Shown here: one piece after another, positions 34,060-42,552 of the stretch
Numbering within the stretch: position 1 is the first letter of the stretch
Layout of the letters: each line of letters opens with the position of its first letter
NCBI GenBank assembly: GCA_050018455.1
Contig: JBEKAA010000011.1
Span: 1 to 64,000, forward strand
Reading direction: 5' to 3'
Source: RBG-13-68-16 sp050018455
GTDB lineage: Bacteria; Acidobacteriota; Thermoanaerobaculia; Thermoanaerobaculales; Thermoanaerobaculaceae
DNA: 64,000 bases
Position numbers and translations under genes: made by a program
The notes under the pieces: generated by a model
Database searches by the model: none
What the model saw: the letters and a program-made list of their open reading frames with translations, nothing else
What the model was told of the DNA's origin: nothing

Positions 34060-36237
34060 ATGCGCCGTCTGGTTTCGCTGCTCGTCCTGCTCGCGGCCCC
34101 GCTCGTCGGAGGCCAGCAACCCCTCACCATCGAGCGCATCGTCGCGGATCCCCCACTCGAAGGGACACTGCCTAGAGAAGTCGCCTGGCTGCCGGACGGA
34201 GCGAGCTTCTCGTTCCTCGAGACGACCGGGGAGGGGAAGGACGCGCGGAGCACGTTGTGGCTCGAGGACGCGGCGTCGGGGGTCCGTCGCAGGCTCCTCG
34301 ACGAGGCCGAGCTGCCGACGGTCGGGGAGGGCAAGGGCGCGGTCAGACCGAAGCTCGGTGGGTACCGGTGGTCACCGAAGGGCGACTCCCTGCTCCTGAC
34401 GGGCGGCGGCGCCCTCTTCCTCGTGACCGTCCCGGGCAACCAGGTGCGGCGGCTCGCCGCCACGCCCTCCGGAGAGGAACTCGCCGAGTTCTCGCCCGAC
34501 GGGCGCTGGGTGTCGTTCGTTCGAGACAACGACCTGTGGGCGATCGAGCTGGCGAGCGGCAAGGAGGTCCGCCTCACCGCCACGGGCACGCCGGATCGTC
34601 TCAACGGCAAGCTCGATTGGGTCTACGAGGAGGAACTGGCGGGGCGGAAGGCGATCGGCTACGTCTGGTCGCCGGACTCGCGCTGGATCGCCTCTCTCTC
34701 GCTCGACGAGACCAGCGTTCCGAGGTACCCGATCGTGGACCGTCTCGAGACCCACCCGACGACGACCGAACAGCGGTACCCGCAGCCCGGCGACCCCAAC
34801 CCGGTCGTCGGCCTGTCGGTGATCCGGGTCGATGCCGAGCAGGGCGCCCGCACGCACCGCGATCACGTGTGGGCCGGAGGGAACGCGGAGTACGTGCCCC
34901 GGTTCGGCTGGACGCCGGACAGCACAGCGGTGTGGTACGAGCTGCTCGACCGCTCGCAGACCCGCCTTGAACTGGTGCGCGAGGACGTGACTACCGGGAA
35001 GGCCTTGACACTCCTGGTAGAGAAGGACGTGGCGTGGATCAACCTCCACGACGACGAGCACTTTTTCCGCGACGGGCGGCTGCTCTGGAGCTCCGAGGCG
35101 GGCGGTTTTCGGCACCTCGTCGTGTACGCGGCCGATGGCACGTCCCGCAGGATCACGAGCGGTTCATGGGAGGTGGCATCCGTCGCCGCGGCTGACGAGC
35201 ACGGCGGGTGGATCTACTTCACCGCCAATGAAGCCAGCCCCCTTGAAGACCAGCTCTACCGCGTTCGCCCCGACGGCAGCGGTTTCGGCCGACTCACCTG
35301 GGAGCCCGGGACGCACCGCGTCGAAGTCGCCCCGGGTGTCAGGTTCATCCTCGACACCTTCGCCGACGTTGCGCACGCCCCGACGATGCGGGTGCTCGAC
35401 AGGGACGGCCGGGTCCTGCGTACCGTGTCTGCGGTGCAGCCGCCGTCGCTGGGAGACTACGTGCTAGGGACGACCGAGTTCCTGACGGTCCCCGGACCCG
35501 GCGGGGCCGTGCTCCACGCGTCGCTGCTCAAGCCCGCCGGCTTCGATCCGGCGCGGAAATACCCCGTCGTCGTCTACGTCTACGGCGGTCCACACGCTCA
35601 GGTCGTCCGGAACGGGTGGGGCAGGCAGACGCAGTTGTTCCACCACTACCTGGCGAGCCGCGGTTTCCTTGTGTTCTCGATCGACAACCGCGGCTCGGCC
35701 GCGCGCGGCCGGGAGTTCGAGCGCGCTCTCCTCGGCCGCCTGGGCAAGGTGGAGCTAGAGGACCAGCTCGCCGGGGTCGAGTACCTGAAGACCCTGCCGT
35801 ACGTCGACGCATCCCGGATCGGCATCTGGGGGTGGTCGTACGGCGGTTTCATGACCTGCTACGCGCTCACCAATGCGCCAGGAATCTTCAAGGCCGGCGC
35901 GGCGGTGGCCCCGGTGACCGACTGGCGCCGGTACGACTCGATCTACACCGAGCGGTACCTCAAGCTGCCCGCGGACAACGAGGCCGGATACCGGGACTCA
36001 TCGCCCGTGAATCAGGCGGACAGGCTCGCGGACGCTCTGCTGCTCCTCCACGGAACCGGCGACGACAACGTGCACTGGGGCAACACCCTCGCCTTCGTGG
36101 ACAGGCTCTACAAGGCGGGCGCGCCGTACGACCTCCAGCTGTACCCCAACAAGAACCACTCCATCCTGGGCAAGGAGGCACGTGCGCACCTTTACAACCG
36201 GATTGCGGCGCACTTCGAGCGCTGGCTTCTTCAGTGA
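34060..36237 (+). CDS. Secreted S9 dipeptidyl peptidase (DPP-IV family)
   Basis: 725-residue exported enzyme. Signal peptide MRRLVSLLVLLAAPLVGG, beta-propeller domain (about 30-470) and C-terminal alpha/beta hydrolase with catalytic Ser in GIWGWSYGGFMTCYALT, Asp in GTGDDNVHWGNTL and His in NKNHSI. The propeller carries ELAGRKAIGYVWSPDSRWIA and an EE pair (YEEELAG) typical of DPP-IV N-terminus recognition. ATG 34060 after GGGAGG is preferred over 34024. A REP-like element starts 3 bp after the stop. Confidence 0.92.
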   Translation: MRRLVSLLVLLAAPLVGGQQPLTIERIVADPPLEGTLPREVAWLPDGASFSFLETTGEGKDARSTLWLEDAASGVRRRLLDEAELPTVGEGKGAVRPKLGGYRWSPKGDSLLLTGGGALFLVTVPGNQVRRLAATPSGEELAEFSPDGRWVSFVRDNDLWAIELASGKEVRLTATGTPDRLNGKLDWVYEEELAGRKAIGYVWSPDSRWIASLSLDETSVPRYPIVDRLETHPTTTEQRYPQPGDPNPVVGLSVIRVDAEQGARTHRDHVWAGGNAEYVPRFGWTPDSTAVWYELLDRSQTRLELVREDVTTGKALTLLVEKDVAWINLHDDEHFFRDGRLLWSSEAGGFRHLVVYAADGTSRRITSGSWEVASVAAADEHGGWIYFTANEASPLEDQLYRVRPDGSGFGRLTWEPGTHRVEVAPGVRFILDTFADVAHAPTMRVLDRDGRVLRTVSAVQPPSLGDYVLGTTEFLTVPGPGGAVLHASLLKPAGFDPARKYPVVVYVYGGPHAQVVRNGWGRQTQLFHHYLASRGFLVFSIDNRGSAARGREFERALLGRLGKVELEDQLAGVEYLKTLPYVDASRIGIWGWSYGGFMTCYALTNAPGIFKAGAAVAPVTDWRRYDSIYTERYLKLPADNEAGYRDSSPVNQADRLADALLLLHGTGDDNVHWGNTLAFVDRLYKAGAPYDLQLYPNKNHSILGKEARAHLYNRIAAHFERWLLQ

Positions 36238-36240
36238 GGA

Positions 36241-36364
36241 GGCGCCGCCGATAGCGAACCATCTGCCGCGTCAGGCTCGCGCCTCGCATGCTCACCTAGC
36301 CTCCGGCTAGACTCCGCTGCTCGCCACTCGCCTTCCTTGCATCTGGCCCACTCTCGGCGGCGCG
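36241..36364. repeat. 125-bp interspersed element with inverted ends, copy 2
   Basis: GGCGCCGCCGATAG (36241-36254) and CTCTCGGCGGCGCG (36351-36364) match the ends of copy 1 at 18616. The inner hairpin is CTAGCC-TCC-GGCTAG (36296-36310): the outer A-T pair of copy 1 is replaced by C-G, a compensated change. It starts 3 bp after the peptidase stop codon. Confidence 0.85.
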
Positions 36365-36420
36365 GCTACCCGCCGCGCGCCGAGGCCCTGCCTTGATCCA
36401 GCCGCGAGCCACGTCCAGGG

Positions 36421-36545
36421 AGGGGACAAGGGAAAAGGTGAAATGGAAAAGGTCAAAGGGAAGACGCGAGCTGGTACCTTCCTACCTTTACATTTTCTGT
36501 AATCGTCTTTCGTTTGACGTTTGACCTTTCACCTCTTCCTATCGA
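36421..36545. repeat. Polypurine/polypyrimidine inverted repeat, copy 2
   Basis: Purine arm with AAAAGGTGAAATGGAAAAGG and TCAAAGGGAAGACG faces CGTCTTTCGTTTGACG and TTTGACCTTTCACCTCTTCC, its approximate complement, about 45 nt later. It shares the AGGGAAGACG core with the copies at 18777 and 46563. Confidence 0.75.
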
Positions 36546-36660
36546 ACCCGCGAACCGTTGGCGCTCCTCAGCCCCTCTGCTCCCCTGCACCTCTGCCTGG
36601 TCTGTTCCTGAACTCTTCACTCTCAACTCTTCACTCTGAACTGTCTCTGCCTCCTCCTTG
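36541..36660. repeat. Word-rich module following copy 2
   Basis: ATCGAACCCGCGAACCGTTG then GCTCCTCAGCCCCTCTGCTC, matching the order of words at 18907-18965 and, in reverse, 47790-47870. It continues as AACTCTTCACTC repeated twice. No gene between 36238 and 36723. Confidence 0.6.
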
Positions 36661-36723
36661 CCGTACCGCTCGGGGACGGCTAGACTTTGCGACTGCGCCG
36701 AGGCGCGTTGACGGGGAGGGAGC

Positions 36724-38049
36724 ATGCACATCGCGGTCGTGGGGAGTGGCTACGTCGGGCTGGTGACCGGCGCGTGTCTGGCCGACTTCGGCATGGACGT
36801 GACGTGCGTCGACAAGGACGAGCGCAAGATCAACATGCTCAAGCAGGGCCAGATCCCGATCTACGAACCGGGCCTCGACGCGCTCGTGGCCAAGACCGAG
36901 AAGGCGGGCCGCCTGCACTTCACGACGGAGCTGAAGGAAGCGGTCGAGAAGTCGCTCGCGATCTTCATCGCGGTGGGGACTCCGCCCAAGGAGGACGGCT
37001 CGGCGGACCTGACGTACGTGGTCGAGGTGGCCGAGGCCATCGCGGAGCACATGAACGGCTACAAGGTCGTCGTGACCAAGTCGACGGTGCCGATCGGGAC
37101 CGGCCAGCTGATCGAGAGGGTGATCAAGGAAAGGAACGGCAAGCAGCCGTTCTCGGTGGTTTCGAACCCCGAGTTCCTGCGGGAGGGCTCGGCGATCGGC
37201 GACTTCATGCGGCCGGACCGCGTCGTGATCGGTGCCCGCGACGCCCAGGCGATCGCGATCATGAAGGACATCTATGCACCGCTGTACTTGATAGAGACGC
37301 CTTTCGTGATCACGAACGTCGAGTCCTCGGAGCTCATCAAGTACGCCTCCAACGCGTTTCTCGCCACCAAGATCACGTTCATCAACGAGGTGGCGGAGCT
37401 GTGCGAGCTGCTGGGCGCCGACGTCCACCACGTTGCGAAGGGGATGGGGCTCGACCGCCGCATCGGCCCGAAGTTCCTCCACCCCGGACCGGGCTACGGC
37501 GGCTCCTGCTTCCCGAAGGACACGAAGGCGCTCTCGGACATCGCCCGCCAGGCAGGACGGCCGTTCGAAATCGTGGACACCGTGGTCGCGGTGAACGAGA
37601 GGGTCAAGCTGCGAATGGCGGACAAGATCAAGGCGATGTGCGGCGGTTCGGTCGCCGGCCTGACGATCGGTGTGCTCGGGGTCTCGTTCAAGCCGGAAAC
37701 CGACGACATGCGCGAGGCTGCGGCCATACCAATCCTCCACGCGCTCGCGGCGGACGGAGCATCCATCCGCGTCTTCGACCCGGCAGCGACCGAAACCGCC
37801 CGCGAGGTGCTGCCGGCCAGCGTGGTGTACTGCGGCGACGAGTTCGAAGCCGCGACGGGTGCGGACTGTCTCGTCGTCCTCACCGAGTGGAACCAGTTCC
37901 GCTCACTCGACCTCGAGCGCCTGAAGCAGACGCTTCGGACGGCCCGCGTCGCGGACCTTCGCAACGTCTACGAGCCCGAAAAGATGCGGGCGCTGGGCTT
38001 CGAGTACGACTGCGTAGGGCGCACCGCGAAGGACCTGCCGCGCCCCTGA
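36724..38049 (+). CDS. ugd: UDP-glucose 6-dehydrogenase
   Basis: Oxidises UDP-glucose to UDP-glucuronate with 2 NAD. The 441-residue product has the NAD fold MHIAVVGSGYVGLVTGACLA, the TKSTVPIGTG and NPEFLREGSAIGDFMRPDR substrate loops, NAFLATKITFINEVAELCE, and catalytic Cys in GPGYGGSCFPKDTKAL. GGGGAGGGAGC precedes the ATG. A heptamer array begins 5 bp after the stop. Feeds sugar for envelope glycans, fitting the glycosyltransferases upstream. Confidence 0.95.
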   Translation: MHIAVVGSGYVGLVTGACLADFGMDVTCVDKDERKINMLKQGQIPIYEPGLDALVAKTEKAGRLHFTTELKEAVEKSLAIFIAVGTPPKEDGSADLTYVVEVAEAIAEHMNGYKVVVTKSTVPIGTGQLIERVIKERNGKQPFSVVSNPEFLREGSAIGDFMRPDRVVIGARDAQAIAIMKDIYAPLYLIETPFVITNVESSELIKYASNAFLATKITFINEVAELCELLGADVHHVAKGMGLDRRIGPKFLHPGPGYGGSCFPKDTKALSDIARQAGRPFEIVDTVVAVNERVKLRMADKIKAMCGGSVAGLTIGVLGVSFKPETDDMREAAAIPILHALAADGASIRVFDPAATETAREVLPASVVYCGDEFEAATGADCLVVLTEWNQFRSLDLERLKQTLRTARVADLRNVYEPEKMRALGFEYDCVGRTAKDLPRP

Positions 38050-38053
38050 GAGA

Positions 38054-38190
38054 CAGCGCACAGCCGACAGCCGACAGCGCACAGCCGACAGCCGACAGCT
38101 CACAGCCAACAGCCAACAGCCAACAGCCAACAGCCAACAGCCAACAGCCAACAGCCAACAGCCAACAGCCAACAGCCAACAGCCAACAGC
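38054..38190 (+). repeat. Heptamer tandem array (CAGCNNA)n, second copy
   Basis: Seven degenerate units (CAGCGCA, CAGCCGA, CAGCCGA, CAGCGCA, CAGCCGA, CAGCCGA, CAGCTCA) followed by about 12.6 perfect CAGCCAA units. The same CAGCTCA unit leads into the perfect run at 23579. It starts 4 bp after the ugd stop. Confidence 0.95.
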
Positions 38191-38202
38191 GTCCTCTCCC
38201 CT

Positions 38203-38292
38203 GGTGATGTCTTGGGCGGGCGGGGGAGCTGTGAGCTGTCAGCTGTGCGGGCGGGTGGGGGAAGCCTGTCAGCTGCCGTCAGGGAGAGCTGT
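38203..38292. repeat. Complementary arm of the second heptamer array
   Basis: GGTGATGTCTTGGGCGGG, then GAGCTGTGAGCTGTCAGCTG and AGAGCTGTCGGCTA, complementary to the CAGCTCA/CAGCCGA units. The opening matches 23701. It ends at the convergent sodA stop. Confidence 0.75.
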
Positions 38293-38295
38293 CGG

Positions 38296-38910
38296 CTACT
38301 TCGTGGCGGATTTGTACAGCTCAGCGACCTTGTCCCAGCTGACGACGTTCCACCAGTTCGCGATGTACTCGGCGCGGCGATTCTGGTACTTGAGGTAGTA
38401 GGCATGCTCCCACACGTCAAGACCCAGCACCGGGTGGTCGCCGGATGAGAGGGGGCTATCCTGATTGGGCAGGTTGCAGACCGCGAGCGAGCCGTCGCGC
38501 TTCACCACCAGCCATGCCCAACCGCTCCCGAACTGGCCCGCTGCGGCGGCCGCGAGCTTCTCCTTGAACGACTCGAAGCTGCCGAACGCTTTGTCGAGTG
38601 CCTTCGCCAGTTCGCCGGTCGGAGCCCCGCCCGCCTTGGGCGCCATGACCTCCCAGAAAAGGCTGTGGTTCACGAAGCCGCCGCCGTGGTTGCGGACGAC
38701 GCCGCGGATTTTTTCGGGGACCTTCGCGAGATCGGACAGGAGCTTGGCGGGGTCAAGGTTCTCGAGTTCCGTTCCGTTGATCGCCTTGAGCAGGTTGTCG
38801 AGGTACGCCTGATGGTGCTTGTCGTGGTGGATGCGCATCGTCTGCTCATCGATCCACGGCTCGAGGGCGTCGTAGCCGTAGGGCAAGGGGGGAAGCACGG
38901 GTTTTGCCAT
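38296..38910 (-). CDS. sodA: Superoxide dismutase, Mn-type-like
   Basis: 204-residue enzyme converting superoxide to oxygen and peroxide. Metal ligands: His in IHHDKHHQAYLDNLLKAI, His in NHSLFWEVMAPKAGG, and Asp/His in DVWEHAYYLKYQNRRAEY. GSGWAWLVV and PNQDSPL (Gln at the Mn-type position) favour Mn. ATG 38910 follows AAGGAGG. The leader contains a closing 10-bp stem. No signal peptide, so cytoplasmic. Confidence 0.93.
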   Translation of the reverse strand: MAKPVLPPLPYGYDALEPWIDEQTMRIHHDKHHQAYLDNLLKAINGTELENLDPAKLLSDLAKVPEKIRGVVRNHGGGFVNHSLFWEVMAPKAGGAPTGELAKALDKAFGSFESFKEKLAAAAAGQFGSGWAWLVVKRDGSLAVCNLPNQDSPLSSGDHPVLGLDVWEHAYYLKYQNRRAEYIANWWNVVSWDKVAELYKSATK

Positions 38911-38930
38911 TGTCACTGCCTCCTTATCGG

Positions 38931-39039
38931 GAGACCACCGCCGTCTGTTCGGACGCAGTCTCCATCTCATGCTTCGTTTGGGAGAACGTTCCGGGGCCCG
39001 GCCGTCATTCCCGGGGCCGCCTCGTCCTCCGGTGGTCTC
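38931..39039 (-). promoter_or_regulatory. Structured 5' leader of sodA
   Basis: A perfect 10-bp stem, GAGACCACCG / CGGTGGTCTC (39030-39039 and 38931-38940), closes an 89-nt region that can form CGTC-CGAACA-GACG and a GC-rich GGCCCCGG/CCGGGCC hairpin. Its 3' side ends about 5 nt before the AAGGAGG ribosome site. The layout is riboswitch-like; no known class is recognised. Confidence 0.55.
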
Positions 39040-39113
39040 AAGGGGACCCTCTAGCCAATTGGCCGCCGACCGTCTATATTTGTCTTGCAAATGTCCGGAA
39101 GATTGGGAGTGTA

Positions 39114-39614
39114 ATGGCGGAGAGACGAGCTGTCCCCAGAGTCGAGCCGAAGAAGCCGCTCTCGGCGCGGGTCAAGGCGTTCCTGCCCGCACGAGTCGTG
39201 GATCTGTCGGAACGTGGGGTGCAGCTCGAGCTGGCAACCAGCCTGCGGCCGCAGGTGCCTTGCGACCTGCGGATCCAGCTCGACGAGGGCGAGGTGGTGG
39301 TTCGGGGTTTGGTGCGGCGGTGCCGCGCGTGGGGGTTCGGTCTCGACGAGCGCGACCAGAGAGTGCTGCTCTACCGGGCCGGTCTCGAGTTTGACGCCAC
39401 TCCGCCGCCGGCCCTCCTGCAGGTCGTCTCGACCGTGCTGGAGAAGGCCTCGCCCGAGCAAATCCCAGAGCCGACCTCGGCGACGGAACCCCTGCCGGTC
39501 CCGGATCAGGTGGTCGCCCGCGCGCCGAACGGGGGCGGGCGCGTCAAGATCCGGATCTCTGCCGACCACGTTCGGAAGCTGCTGGAAGGCCGCAAAGCCA
39601 AGGACGACGAGTAG
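39114..39614 (+). CDS. PilZ-domain protein
   Basis: 166-residue cytoplasmic protein. The c-di-GMP motif is present as RRAVPR (RxxxR) near residue 4 and DLSERGVQLEL about 28 residues later. The C-terminus is a variable tail with KIRISADHVRKLLEGRKAKD. ATG 39114; a -10-like TATATT lies at 39075. Likely a c-di-GMP receptor linked to the diguanylate cyclase and HD-GYP genes further on. Confidence 0.82.
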   Translation: MAERRAVPRVEPKKPLSARVKAFLPARVVDLSERGVQLELATSLRPQVPCDLRIQLDEGEVVVRGLVRRCRAWGFGLDERDQRVLLYRAGLEFDATPPPALLQVVSTVLEKASPEQIPEPTSATEPLPVPDQVVARAPNGGGRVKIRISADHVRKLLEGRKAKDDE

Positions 39615-39742
39615 GCGTCATCCCGGGTCCCGCACGATCCTTTCCTTTGCGTCGGGCGTCCTGCAGAGGTCAGACCGTTCTCGCGCCGCTGGGCCGGCCG
39701 TCGCGATGCCTCCCGTCCGGCGAGGTCGGTGTCGCTGCCCCC

Positions 39743-41065
39743 CTACTGCGCGATCCTCTGCCTGACCGTCTCGGTCGCCGTGCGGACTTCGGCCAGGAGG
39801 GCCGGAACGTCGATGGTCTGGAGCTCGCGGCCCCGCACGACGACGCGGCCGTCCACGACCACATGGGCCACGTCGGCGGCCCGAGCCGCGTAGACGAGGT
39901 GAGAGAAGGGGTCGTACGCCGGGACGGCCCTGGGCTGGTCGAGCGCGACGCAGGTCACGTCGGCTCGCTTGCCGGGCTCGAGGGTGCCGATCTTCTCGGC
40001 GAGGCCGAGCGCCCTCGCTCCCCCAATCGTCAGCATCTCGACCACGGTTCGTGCAGGGATGCAGGTAGGGTCGCCGGTGATCCCCTTATAGACCAGCGAG
40101 GCGAGCTGCGCATCGCGCAACAGATCGAGCGTGTTATTCGACGCCGCGCCGTCCGTCCCGAACGAAACCTTGAGACCGCGGGCCAGCATTTGCGGCAGCG
40201 GCGCCAGGCCGCTCGCGAGCTTGAGGTTGGAGACTGGGTTGCTCGCGATCCCGACCTCGAACTCGCCGAGTAGGTCGAGGTCGCCCTCCGACACGTGCAC
40301 GCAGTGCGCGGCAACGGTGCGTTCGGAGAGGATCCCCAGGTCCGCCAGGTAGGCGACCGGCGAGACCCCCTTCTCGGCCGTGATCTTCTCCACCTCCCAC
40401 CGTGTCTCGGCGAGGTGGATGATGAGGGGAGCCCCGAACTCCTCGGCGAGTTCGGCCTCCTTCACCAGGTTCGCGGCGCAGACCGAGTACGGGGAGTGGG
40501 GCGCTACGCCGGGGACTACCAGGGGGTGGTTCCCGTACTTCGTCAGCAACTCGCGCTGGCGCGCGAGGGCCACGTCCGGGGTCGGGCACGAGGGTGTGGG
40601 AAAGTCGATGAGCGATTCCGGAACGATCGCGCGAAGTCCGGCCTTGACGACCTCCTCGATTACCCGCTCAGAGTGGAAGTACATGTCGCAGACGCAGGTC
40701 ACGCCTGCTTGCAACGACTCCGCCGCGGCCAGCCGGGTTCCGAGAGCGACCGTGTCGGCGTTCATCAGGGCCCGCTCGGTCGGCCATATGTGGTCTTCCA
40801 GCCACTCCTTGAGAGGTAGGTCCTCGGCCATCCCGCGGATCAGGGTCATCGCCAGATGAGTGTGGGTGTTGACGAACCCCGGGAGGATCAGCCCGCCGCC
40901 CGCATCGAGGACCTCGGCGGCCCGCTGGCCGGACGCGATCTCGGCCGCCGGTCCCACCGCGACAATCGACCCTCCTCTCACCGCCACAGCCCCGTCGGGG
41001 ATCGGCGCTGCGCCTGGCGTCATCGGCAACACCGTCCCGCCCGTGATGATCAGGTCAGCTTCCAC
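39743..41065 (-). CDS. mtaD: Amidohydrolase, MTA/SAH deaminase-like
   Basis: 440-residue metal-dependent deaminase. Metal ligands: NTHTHLAMTLIRG (HxH), IHLAETRWE (His), AHCVHVSEGD (His) and FGTDGAASNN (Asp). The layout matches 5-methylthioadenosine/S-adenosylhomocysteine deaminases; substrate identity within this group is inferred. ATG 41065. The 128 bp before the PilZ stop hold no obvious signal. Confidence 0.85.
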   Translation of the reverse strand: MEADLIITGGTVLPMTPGAAPIPDGAVAVRGGSIVAVGPAAEIASGQRAAEVLDAGGGLILPGFVNTHTHLAMTLIRGMAEDLPLKEWLEDHIWPTERALMNADTVALGTRLAAAESLQAGVTCVCDMYFHSERVIEEVVKAGLRAIVPESLIDFPTPSCPTPDVALARQRELLTKYGNHPLVVPGVAPHSPYSVCAANLVKEAELAEEFGAPLIIHLAETRWEVEKITAEKGVSPVAYLADLGILSERTVAAHCVHVSEGDLDLLGEFEVGIASNPVSNLKLASGLAPLPQMLARGLKVSFGTDGAASNNTLDLLRDAQLASLVYKGITGDPTCIPARTVVEMLTIGGARALGLAEKIGTLEPGKRADVTCVALDQPRAVPAYDPFSHLVYAARAADVAHVVVDGRVVVRGRELQTIDVPALLAEVRTATETVRQRIAQ

Positions 41066-41150
41066 ATTTCCTCCGGCACGCCGGCGCTACTCGGCCCTTG
41101 CCCGTCTCTTCCCGGTGCCCCGTGTCCTGACTCCAGTGCTCCCCGTACTT

Positions 41151-41900
41151 CTACCACGAACCGGATGCCCCTCCGCCGCCGAACGAGCCTCCCCCGGAAG
41201 AAAAACCTCCTCCGGAGAACCCCCCGCCGGAGAACCCTCCCCCGTACCACCCTCCGAAGCCACGGCCCCGGTACCGCCGCCCGCCGCCGAGCAGCGCCCT
41301 CAGCAGGATGATCGCCACCACCAGCGCGAAGGAACCGATCGGCTGCGGATTCGACCTCCCGCGATGCGATCTCTGCGGCAGCGGATCGCCTCGGAAGACG
41401 CTCTCGAGGCCGCCGGCGAGAGCCACGACGCCCGCGGCATAGTCGGCGCGGGCGAACTCCGGCTTCACGGCTTCGTCGAGCAGCCTGCGGGCGATCGCGT
41501 CCGGGACCTTCTCCTCCAGGCCGTACCCCACCTCGAGACGCATTTTGTGGTCTCGCACGAACGCGAAGAAGATGATTCCGTCATCGATCCCTTTGCGGCC
41601 GACCTTCCAGGCTTCGGCGCACCGGATGGTGAACTCCTCCATCGCTTCACCCTCGAGCGACGGGAAGAAGACGGCGATCACCTGGTGTCCCGTCCGCTTC
41701 TCGATCCCCTCCAGGCGCTCGTCGATTGCGGCGGCCTGCCCGGCCGGGATCGCGCCGGCGAGGTCCATGAGATACGTCCGCGGCGTCGGCGGCACTTCCA
41801 ACGCGCACGCCACCGCCGCGACGAGCGCCGCGACGATCGCCCCGGCCGTCGCCCGTGTCCTCGGACCCCAGACCCCGGACCCCGGACCCCGGTCTCTCAG
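41151..41900 (-). CDS. TPM-domain envelope protein (YgcG-like), start unclear
   Basis: Signal-peptide-like RTRATAGAIVAALVAAVACA leads to a TPM domain (LMDLAGAIPAGQAAAIDERL, HQVIAVFFPSLEGEAMEEFT, DDGIIFFAFVRDHKMRLEVG) and a membrane helix plus a Gly/Ser-rich tail (GGWYGGGFSGGGFSGGGF). No ATG, GTG or TTG precedes the signal peptide; the heptamer GGGGTCC repeat occupies that spot. A CTG at 41900 would include it; a GTG at 41813 would cut it off. The neighbour lemA supports a lemA-TPM pair. Confidence 0.75.
   Translation of the reverse strand: MRDRGPGSGVWGPRTRATAGAIVAALVAAVACALEVPPTPRTYLMDLAGAIPAGQAAAIDERLEGIEKRTGHQVIAVFFPSLEGEAMEEFTIRCAEAWKVGRKGIDDGIIFFAFVRDHKMRLEVGYGLEEKVPDAIARRLLDEAVKPEFARADYAAGVVALAGGLESVFRGDPLPQRSHRGRSNPQPIGSFALVVAIILLRALLGGGRRYRGRGFGGWYGGGFSGGGFSGGGFSSGGGSFGGGGASGSW
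41863..41899 (-). repeat. Heptamer array at the lemA stop codon
   Basis: Minus strand from the lemA TGA: GAGACC then GGGGTCC, GGGGTCC, GGGGTCT, GGGGTCC. The tandem heptamer covers the spot where the next gene should start. Confidence 0.85.
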
Positions 41901-42487
41901 AACTTCACCTGCGGCGCCTTTTCTGAACCCGCGGCAGCCTGGAAGTACGGTTTCTCGGCGAAGCCGAACAGGGAAGCCACGAAGACGGTCGGGAAGCGCC
42001 GCCTGGCGGTGTTGAACGACTGCGCGGCGTCGTTGAAGCGCTTGCGCTCCACCGTGATCCGGTTCTCGGTGCCCTCGAGCTGGGCTTGGAGGTCGCGGAA
42101 GTTCTGGGTGGCTTTGAGGTCGGGGTACTTCTCGACCACCACCATGAGGCGGGACAGGGCCGAGGAGAGGCCGTCCTGAGCGGACTGGAACTTCTGCATC
42201 TCCTGCGCGTCCGGGACCTTCCCGAAGTTGACCTGACCGACCTTCGCGCGGGCCTCGGTGACCGCCGTGTAGGTGTCTTTTTCGAAGGCGGCGGCCCCCT
42301 TGACGGTCTCGACCAGGTTCGGGACCAGGTCGGCCCTCCGCTGGTACACGTTCTCCACTTGACCCCAGGCGCTCTTGACGCCCTCGTCGAGGGTGACGAG
42401 ACGGTTGTAACTCCCCGCCACAGCCATGCCGAGCACCAGCACTCCGGCGACCAGAACCACCACGCATCCAAGCAGGACACCCTTCAT
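41897..42487 (-). CDS. lemA: LemA family protein
   Basis: 196-residue protein with one N-terminal membrane helix (GVLLGCVVVLVAGVLVLGMA) and the LemA helical domain: NRLVTLDEGVKSAWGQVENV, YQRRADLVPNLVETVKGAAA, FEKDTYTAVTEARAKV and ARRRFPTVFVASLFGFAEKP. ATG 42487 after GGGAGG. It commonly pairs with a TPM-domain protein, as here. Role in envelope maintenance is inferred. Confidence 0.92.
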   Translation of the reverse strand: MKGVLLGCVVVLVAGVLVLGMAVAGSYNRLVTLDEGVKSAWGQVENVYQRRADLVPNLVETVKGAAAFEKDTYTAVTEARAKVGQVNFGKVPDAQEMQKFQSAQDGLSSALSRLMVVVEKYPDLKATQNFRDLQAQLEGTENRITVERKRFNDAAQSFNTARRRFPTVFVASLFGFAEKPYFQAAAGSEKAPQVKF

Positions 42488-42552
42488 AGAACCTCCCGAA
42501 TGCACCGGAGCCCAGGCAACCTCACGCCCGTCCCCGATTGCGATGCGGCATC

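Noticed and set aside
37880..38179. Similar repeat ORFs at the second array
   Set aside because: Same artefact as at 23583.
38931..39039. Manganese (yybP-ykoY) riboswitch
   Set aside because: The conserved loop sequences I remember are not found; kept only as an unclassified leader.
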